From assembly GCA_030280995.1 (NCBI GenBank), contig JASXTE010000002.1, forward strand, positions 9,934,683 to 9,998,682: a stretch of DNA of 64,000 nucleotides, written 5' to 3'. The notes under the pieces were generated by a model, which did not search any database, was not told the DNA's origin, and saw nothing but the letters and a program-made list of their open reading frames with translations. The translations under genes and the position numbers were made by a program. Every line of letters starts with the position of its first letter. The first letter of the stretch is position 1. Below, piece by piece: positions 57,480 to 64,000 of this stretch. Origin of the DNA: Hemileia vastatrix. Its lineage: Eukaryota; Basidiomycota; Pucciniomycetes; Pucciniales; Zaghouaniaceae.

Positions 57480-58358
57480 GAAGTTGATACTCAACTCTTT
57501 AGTTTGAATTTTGAGCTTGAGAATTCAGGAAGTTCATTTAAAGCAGCTTCCAAAGTGGAATTCTCATTGCTGAAATTGTTATTATTTTTGGAAATTTTTG
57601 TTTTAGTAGGAGGAAACTGGAAAAGAAAGAATGAGAAGTTTAGCAAAGAATTTGTGAAAAAAGAAAAAGAAAACACAGATCATAAAATTGGGGCTCTGAG
57701 GGCTCAGTTCTTTTCTAAATAATTGTTCTGCTTGATAGTCGGGATCATCTTCAGCTGTGCTATGGGTAGAAGCTTCAGGGGATTGATTTCTTGAAGTAAA
57801 GGTGTTTCAGGAAGATGATTGGATGGTTGAGACTCAGAGGGTATATCTTAGTGGTGTAATGTAGAAATCAAGGGTTGATATTAATTTGGGAACAAAAAAG
57901 AATATCCATTTCCTCATAGGAAAGACACAAGACATTCAGATTTTCAGAAACAGTAGTAATTCCAATCTCTAAATCATCTTCAATAATACCAAAGCCAGTT
58001 GAAATGGTAGAAAAATGAGACTTTTTGTATTTTTATTGATGAATTTTGAACCACTCCTTCATTTTCTTAGCATTGATGTTGATTCTTCCTTTTGTTTTCT
58101 TCTTTACTTCACTTTCCATCAAAAAAAAGCCATTAACCTTTGATGAAGGTGGACATCCAATGTGTGTGGACTTCTCACATCCAAAAAATGCATTGTAATT
58201 TGATTTAATTTTGAGGAAGTTGATAATGATGAGATAATACTCCTTTTTTAGCTGTCCAAACTTTGATTTCTCAGGTGAGGGGCTTGATTTACAAGGAGGC
58301 TTTTGTGATGAAGCATTTTTTGAGTTGCCTTTTGAGTGTTGGGTTTTCTAGGAGGCAT
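57480..58358 (-). pseudogene. 5' part of a broken SANT/Myb-like or related protein gene
   Basis: The minus ATG at 58358 (MPPRKPNTQKATQK) is followed, after a frameshift, by SSPSPEKSKFGQLKKEYYLIIINFLKIKSNYNAFFGCEKSTHIGCPPSSKVNGFFLMESEVKKKTKGRININAKKMKEWFK, then KYKKSHFSTISTGFGIIEDDLEIGITTVSENLNVLCLSYEEMDILFC. This pattern (K.KKTKG..., TG.G..E.D...GI.T....L......YEEMD..F) resembles a DNA-binding-like family common in rusts that I recall from memory, so the assignment is tentative. A Ser/Asn-rich linker follows, then the gypsy insertion. Confidence 0.5.
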
Positions 58359-58842
58359 TATGAAACTGGTACATCACAAGAAAAGAGATAAAAAGGTTGA
58401 ATATATAAGTAAAAAATAAGTGAAACATTCCTGATTGAAATGTTGCAATAAAATGTTGGAAATTTTAGTGAGGGGTGTGTGCCAAGGATTGATGAGGGGA
58501 TGGAGGTGAGTGTGTCACATTTGACAAGTATGAGGTGGGCAAGGAAGGGATTGGTGGCCAACATGTGGTTGTGAAAAAAAATTAGGAAAAAAGCGCTGAT
58601 TTGAGATCATAACTGACACCAATTTTTGAAATAAGTGACTTTTTGAAAAATTTAAGTGCTGACTTCCTTTGAAATACAAACTTAATTTAAGTGCTGATTT
58701 CTTTTAAAATCTTCACTAAATTAAAGTGCGGATTATCAAGAACTGACACCCTTTATTTTTGATTCTCACCATGGTGATTAAATGAGGGTACAGGGACATC
58801 CAAAAAGGATGAAACAAAGACAAAATTTCTTTGAAAACTTTT
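58359..58842. other. intergenic DNA with AAGTGCTGA repeats
   Basis: AAGTGCTGACTTC, AAGTGCTGATTTC and AAAGTGCGGAT recur at 58649-58735, between two copies of AACTGACACC (58610 and 58740). These may be remnants of a transposon terminus. Confidence 0.45.
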
Positions 58843-59430
58843 TGACAGCTTCAAAAGCTTAATGAATGATTTTTTTGACAGGTGCAGGATAATTTCACAG
58901 GCCAAGGACATTTTTTGCTCATTTGATCCCTTTTTCCCATTTCCCCCCATCAATCCATTGACTCTTCCTCTCCTTTTCCAAATCCAAAATTCTTGGTTGA
59001 AATTTCTGGTAGGTAGGCTTGTTTTATTTTTATTTACTCATTGTCTCACTTTCTTCTTTTCCATTCCTTGATCAATTCCACCTTCCCCCCATCAATCCAT
59101 TGACCCTTCCCCTTCTTGTCCACATCCAAAATCCTTGGTTCAGCTTTCTGGTAGGTAGGTTTATTCTATTTTTATTTATTCTTTGTCTCAATTTCTGTTT
59201 TTATGTTCCTCAGGAAATTCAAGCTTCTCCCCATCAATTCATTAACCCTTCCCCTCCTTGTCCACATCCTGAATCCTTGGTTCAATGTTCTGGTAGGTAA
59301 GTTTGTTTTATTTTTATTTTTTTTGTCTCAATTTCTTCTTTTCTGTTCCTCAGAAAATTCCACCTTTTTTAATCCAACTCAAAAATCTTTTTCTATCTGA
59401 TTACTTGGTCTTTCTGGTAAGTTTTTCTCA
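58843..59430 (+). repeat. left inverted repeat of the mariner-like element, with a 142-bp tandem array
   Basis: This is the inverse of 63720-63990: TGACAGCTTCAAAAGCTTAATGA, CAGGCCAAGGA, TTGCTCA and CCCATTTCCCCCCATCAATCC are shared. Inside it CTGGTAGGTAGG recurs at 59006 and 59148 and CTGGTAGGTAAG at 59290, 142 bp apart. Each unit is bracketed like an intron (GTAGGT...TTCCTCAG, about 63 bp) plus a 79-bp segment. Confidence 0.75.
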
Positions 59431-60194
59431 ATTTCTTTTTTTATGATTTTGTCATTTTTTTTGTTTTTCTAAAACAAAGTATCTTTCAGCTGCTATGTTT
59501 GATACACATAATCTATTAAACTATTCTTTCTCTCCTCCTAGACCTCTTTTCCAAAACTCAAATGAAGATCCATTTTTGTCTCCTCAGCTTGATTTTATGT
59601 TTCAGCTTTCACTTGCCTCATCTCATGATTTACCTCAACACTAAAAACCTACAAGATACTCACGAGCAGCACTCCAATCAGAATATCCCATGAAAGAGCA
59701 TTCTGTAATCACAAATACTTCTCCGAATACATGTTTTTTCATATATTTCCATCCTTATGCCAAAAAATACCTTCAATACATCATATGGATTCTTGTCAAC
59801 ACACTACCTAATCAAGATCATTTTTCCAAAAAAAGCAAATATTTCCTCTTTGAATCACATGCACACTAAATGTATTTATTCAACACCATTTAAATTTTTG
59901 TTTGACTGGGAGGATTCCAATAAAATTCTTTCTGACTTCAAGGAAAAGGCTATTACTAATTTGTTTATCAATGAGAAAGAGCAATTGGCCATATTAGATC
60001 AAAAGGCCTGTCCAGACGGTGAGGTTTCTTGGAAAGTGATAATACCACATAGTGGAAATCTTTCTGCTTCACAGAGAGCAGTGTTGGAGTGTCAAGATAC
60101 ATTTGATAAATTTCTTGAAGCTTCTGAAGTCACATCATCATCCAAAAAATTTACTTTTTGTATCTCACAGACTGATGCAAAGTTAGATGTGAAT

Positions 60195-60255
60195 GTAAGT
60201 TTTTTCTATTTGTCTTTGAAAAAATTTTCTGACACTGATTAATTTTTTATTTCAG
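60195..60255 (+). other. 61-bp intron in the unknown gene
   Basis: AAT/GTAAGT to TTTCAG/ACT keeps the reading frame. Confidence 0.65.
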
Positions 60256-60491
60256 ACTGAAAAATATCTTGACCAAATAGGTGATAGGACCAAAAATCCA
60301 GAAAAAGAACCATCTGAGGGTGCTTTATTGGCTGTGAAACACATACAATTAGTCAGTACAATACTTTCCTTTCACAAACCTCACCCTGATCTCTTCACAT
60401 CAAAAGAAATACCTGTTTTTTGAACCCAAAAAATCCTATACAATATTACAAAATTAGCTATGGACTGGCTGACAAGTGGGCCTATGCAATT

Positions 60492-60544
60492 GTAAGTATT
60501 TTTTCGTATATGTACTTCTAATTGGCTAATCATTTTTTACTCAG
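60492..60544 (+). other. 53-bp intron in the unknown gene
   Basis: TT/GTAAGT to TACTCAG/GAA. The protein-like continuation EEVPFVFPPKTP is not in the frame simple splicing predicts, so a frameshift must exist nearby. Confidence 0.55.
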
Positions 60545-61110
60545 GAAGCAAATATGGAAGAGGTCCCCTTTGTATTCCCTCCAAAAACTCCAGACATTAA
60601 TTTTCTGGAAGGTTGTACCTTTCATGTTAATTCATCAATCCCATCCCCTCATGATCATAGTAGATCAGGTCACTGATCAAGAAGGTCTCACAGCTTGCAA
60701 AACTGTAACCAGAAATATTACCGCCATCATTCTCTATCTGGATCAAGTTAATTTAGTTCAGAATTTGACACTCACAAGTGTCATTGTCACCATTCAAACA
60801 AGTGTGAAAGATAAGGTAGGTCTCTTCACACACAATATAAATCCCCAACCCCATGTAGATCACATTTCATGCAATCTAAATCTCCTAATGCAAGTAATTC
60901 CCAGACCTGGACTTATCTGGATATTTCATCTGTTTTGGGTTCAGATGATTAGACAAAACTTGCTGATTATTTGATGTTTACAAATTTTAATCAAAAAATT
61001 AGGGCACTTATGGATGGGTTAGAAACTTTAGGTATGACACACTGGAAATTTTTTGAATCATTTTTCCAGTTGAAAATTTTTTTGATGCTGGGGTCCCACC
61101 AGGTGCCACA

Positions 61111-61457
61111 CAAATTTTAGTCTCCTCTACCAAAAAGTTCAAGGCAAATTTTAAATGTCAAATTGTGAAATAAAAATTATGTTATCAATATATTACAATA
61201 TATACACACAAACTAATTTTTCAAAAAAAAAGATAATTTCTTTTTATTATATAATACTCAAACAAAAAATGGTATTATTATATTAAATTCTATAAACAAG
61301 ATTTTATTTTAAAAAATAGTCTCCTTTGGTTTTATAAAAAATGTATTTTTCTAACTCAAAAAAAACTGCCCCTCTCATTCAGTGTGGCACATATTTTTAA
61401 GACAAAAAAAACTGCCTCTTTCTTGCAGTGCAACATGTATTTCTCTAAGTTAAAAAC
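61111..61457. other. AT-rich spacer
   Basis: AAAAAAACTGCC-TCTTTC-like segments recur at 61365, 61408 and 61488, a degenerate short repeat that runs into the transposase 3' end. No gene seen. Confidence 0.4.
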
Positions 61458-62640
61458 TCATTTGGATGTGAATTTATCTAAGTTAAAAAAGCTGCCCCTT
61501 TCTTTTAGTGAAACATGTATTTTTTTAAATCCAAAAAAACATTTGAGAACATATTTTTTAATGAAATAGCCACTAGCCCTAAATAAATTTTTCATCAAAT
61601 GTGGGGTGAACACAGATATAACCTTAACCTCTATAAATTCACAGTCTTCATTTACATTTCCAGTTAAGGATAAATAAGCCCTCATTTTACTTTTCAATGC
61701 TGAGAAAGCCTCCTCAATAGGATTAAAATCTGGGTAATAGGGAGGTAGATAGACAAGCCTACACCCAGATGCTTTAATTATTTGATAGACAGGGCCATTG
61801 TGATGGATAGGTGCATCATCCATCACAAGTACACTACACAGACCAGGAAAGAGATTCATTAGGGGGAGCTAGTTGGGGAAAAAAATAAGTAAAAGATAAA
61901 CAAGAGATTTAAATGAATAAAATCACTAGTATATTTTCAAAAAATATTGAAAATGAAAACAATTGATATTCTCTTCTAGAATAACCAAGCTAACTAAACC
62001 AGAACTAGATATACCAGGAAAAACATTAAAATGGCATGTAACACAATCATGGGTAATACGTGGGGTGGAATTGCCTACATGAGCCCACCCATGGTTGCAC
62101 TGTACACATTTAGCTGTGACACCACACTCATCTGAATGTGGAAGAAAAAGTAAGAAAATATTAAACCAAAAAATCAAAATAAACTACACACTTGTAAAAA
62201 CCAACCAAGTTGGATCCACATGAGCATTTAATGAAGCATAACTTCCCCTGGAAACTGGATCTTTCTGTGTATCAAATTTTTTTGATTACTTTTTTTCTCA
62301 TGTATAGGCGCATAGTGAGTTCAACTTCAATGGTAGTAAGTGAAATTTTAATCTCATACTTTTCAAGTAATGTATGAAAAAGCTCACCAATATAGGATGT
62401 AGTGTTTTGGGGCACCAGCTCTTGGAGAATTTCACATTGCTCTTTATTGAGAATTAATTTTTGTCTTTTTTTCAGATAGCAGTATGGATGAATAATTACT
62501 GCTCTGGTAGCTCTATAAAAATTCAGCCAACAGAATAGGGAAGTGGGTGATGACAATCCTATAGTACTAGCTATAAGAATTGACCAAGGAATTTGGAGAA
62601 AAGTCCCTGTCCCTTTGAGAAATACCAGGTGAGATTAATT
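61458..62640 (-). pseudogene. Tc1/mariner-like (DD34E) transposase, decayed, intron-containing
   Basis: Such transposases excise and reinsert their element at TA sites. On the minus strand: an HTH-like region (ILNKEQCEILQELVPQNTTSYIGELFHTLLEKYEIKISLTTIEVELTMRL, 62470-62290); the first Asp region HSDECGVTAKCVQCNHGW (Asp codon 62132-62130) with VFPGISSSGLVSLVILEENINCFHFQYFL; an intron near 61930-61870 ending CAACTAG; then VLVMDDAPIHHN and LPPYYPDFNPIEEAFSALKSKMRAY. Counting from the Asp of VMD to the Glu of NPIE gives 34 residues between, the DD34E spacing. Stops between the first two parts and an altered C-terminus indicate a dead copy. Confidence 0.8.
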
Positions 62641-63718
62641 TGCTACAGCAAATTGAAGACTGTTACAATACTCCTTCCAAAAAAAATTCTTGAAAGCTTG
62701 ACAAGCCAAGACAGTAGCCAATAGCAGACAACTGAGAGCCAAAGAACTAAAACCTGAAATTTAGAGAAAATTCACACCAGAAACCAGAGAGACAGCACAC
62801 TTGTTGCACCGAAAATAGCAATAATACTTGATGCAGGTTTCAAAGCTACACCAAAGAAACCAGTTGCCAAAGTTGAGATAAATGAAGAGCTAACCTTGCA
62901 ACAAACACAGCCAATTGTGGCCAAAAAACAGTGAAAACTGAGTGAGAAATAGTGATCTAATTATCAGATGGTTGTATCTAGGTTAGAGTTACCCCAAACT
63001 GTCCTTATCAATGTGTACCTCCAGCTCCTAGCCAAACTTTCCCAGTTCCACCTCTAAAATGCATAAACACTATTCCCAAGTGCTTCCCCACCTTCCAATG
63101 GCATATGCGGGTGCCTGCTTCTGAGCCAAAATCCACTACAACTACTAAAACCTTTAAAACACAAAATTAAGCAATAACAACAATAAGACATGAAATATAA
63201 AGCCAAATTAGTTCTATTCAATGGTACTAAGATCTTAACCCTAAGACTTAAGGTTACCCCAAAAAACACAAACAACAAAATTAAACAGCTATCTTTTAGA
63301 AATGAAAAATGAGAAAAGGACCCCTTTAAACTTAGAATATGAAAAATGTCATCAAGACATGAAGTATAGAAAACCACCAGGGCTATCCAATGGTAATGGT
63401 CACATACCAATCGTTCCAATATTCATCCCATAAAACCAGAAAAACCCATATCTTATAAAATAACATCATTTAATACATTCACAAACAGTACCAAATAACA
63501 CAACATAGGCCTTTCCAATGTTGGAAAACTACAGTGGGAAATAGATGAGAAATATTTTGAATTAATTGAACCAAGTGAAAGACCTTTGAGATTTGGCATT
63601 AATATGGATATTTTTAGCTGAGGACTGTATTGCCAAAATCCCATACTGATTGAAAAAAAGAAAAATTTAAGAAAGAAAAAAATTACAGAGAAAATATAAT
63701 ACTTACATTAAATTGGTA
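62641..63718. other. AT-rich stretch, no gene recognised
   Basis: A 121-codon minus frame (63419-63054, rich in Cys, Leu and Phe) and a 63-codon one (63644-63453) are present. Neither shows a motif I can name. The region lies inside the inverted repeats of the mariner-like element. Confidence 0.35.
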
Positions 63719-63990
63719 TCAGAAATGGATGAAAAATAATTGAATTGCCTGAGGAACAGAAAAAAAGAAAGTGAGACAAAGAATAAAGAAAAATAAAATA
63801 AACCTACCTACCAGAAAGGTGAACCAAGAATTTTGGATGTGAAAAAGGAGGGGAAGGGTCAATGGATTGATGGGGGGAAATGGGAAAGAGTGATTAAGTG
63901 AGCAAAAACTTTCCTTGGCCTGAAAAATTCTACTGCACCTTTCAACACAATCTGTCATTAAGCTTTTGAAGCTGTAAAAAAAATTGAATT
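63719..63990 (-). repeat. right inverted repeat of the mariner-like element
   Basis: This is the inverse of 58843-59215, including AGCTTCAAAAGCTTAATGA, CCAAGGA, CCCCCCATCAATCCATTGAC and GGTAGGTAGGTTTATTTTATT. One unit of the 142-bp array is present. The outer end reaches the window edge, so the element boundary is not visible. Confidence 0.75.
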
Positions 63991-64000
63991 TTTTTTTTTG

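Larger units (their letters stand above)
59495..61110 (+). pseudogene. multi-exon gene of unknown function inside the mariner-like element
   Basis: The ATG at 59495 opens MFDTHNLLNYSFSPPRPLFQNSNEDPFLSPQLDFMFQLSLASSHDLPQH before a stop. Later: FKFLFDWEDSNKILSDFKEKAITNLFINEKEQLAILDQKACPDGEVSWKVIIPHSGNLSASQRAVLECQDTFDKFL to 60194; intron 60195-60255 (GTAAGT...TTTCAG, 61 bp); TEKYLDQIGDRTKNPEKEPSEGALLAVKHIQLV...WLTSGPMQ to 60491; intron 60492-60544 (GTAAGT...CTCAG, 53 bp); EEVPFVFPPKTPDINFLEGCTFHVNSSIPSPHDHSRS; and near 60910-61080 TKLADYLMFTNFNQKIRALMDGLETLGMTHWKFFESFF, which looks helical and SAM-like. I do not recognise the family. Stops near 60420 and 60675 make it non-functional. Confidence 0.55.

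Noticed and set aside
62641..63718. 121-codon minus frame at 63054-63419 as a membrane protein gene
   Set aside because: It is hydrophobic because of T/C-rich codons, with no neighbouring exon signals that I can support and no recognisable motif.

Overview
The window looks like repeat-rich, gene-poor nuclear DNA from a basidiomycete, most likely a rust fungus (Pucciniales). The reasons are strong AT bias, short GT-AG introns of 53-67 bp, chromodomain-bearing Ty3/gypsy elements, and gypsy, copia and PIF/Harbinger proteins of the kinds common in rust genomes. A large AT-rich rust such as Austropuccinia is a guess, not a demonstration. I found no tRNA, no rRNA and no intact conserved housekeeping gene. 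Nearly everything that can be identified is a transposon, a solo LTR, a MITE or a broken gene.

Layout. 1-1579: AT-rich DNA with a diverged direct duplication and the start of a dispersed repeat (here called X). 1580-7159: a PIF/Harbinger-type element with TIRs of about 250 bp, inserted in X and carrying two transposase remnants in opposite orientation. 7160-9083: the rest of X, including a 107-bp pyrimidine-rich minisatellite. 9087-12527: hairpin-ended MITEs, a solo LTR (9296-10453) and a short minisatellite. 12533-25970: a Ty1/copia element on the minus strand (target duplication GAAAG). It is split by a young Ty3/gypsy chromovirus on the plus strand, 15727-24209 (target duplication GGTGT). 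26361-27345: a MITE split by a solo LTR. 28250-30190: a second, inverted and uninterrupted copy of X. 30850-40549: four solo LTRs and more MITEs. 41917-50530: a full Ty3/gypsy element on the minus strand. 51980-57429: a decayed chromovirus on the plus strand, inserted in a decayed minus-strand gene. 58843 to the window end: inverted repeats around a Tc1/mariner-like (DD34E) transposase remnant and a multi-exon plus-strand gene of unknown function.

The most informative unit is the young chromovirus at 15727-24209. Its RT and integrase catalytic residues are intact, and its two 777-bp LTRs differ at about six positions. Three expression signals can be read directly. A 14-nt sequence next to the 5' LTR is perfectly complementary to the predicted 5' end of its own RNA, which suggests Tf1/sushi-type self-priming. 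An A-AAA-AAC slippery heptamer sits directly before the gag stop and is followed by a 9-bp stem-loop, which suggests -1 frameshifting into pol. Between pol and the 3' LTR lies an antisense gene of about 298 codons with its own TATA box and a 55-bp intron; its product has a Zn(II)2Cys6-type cysteine cluster. That antisense gene is the best candidate for an undescribed system. Most premature stops in this element and its copia host are TGA where Arg (CGA) is expected, which points to C-to-T decay at CpG.
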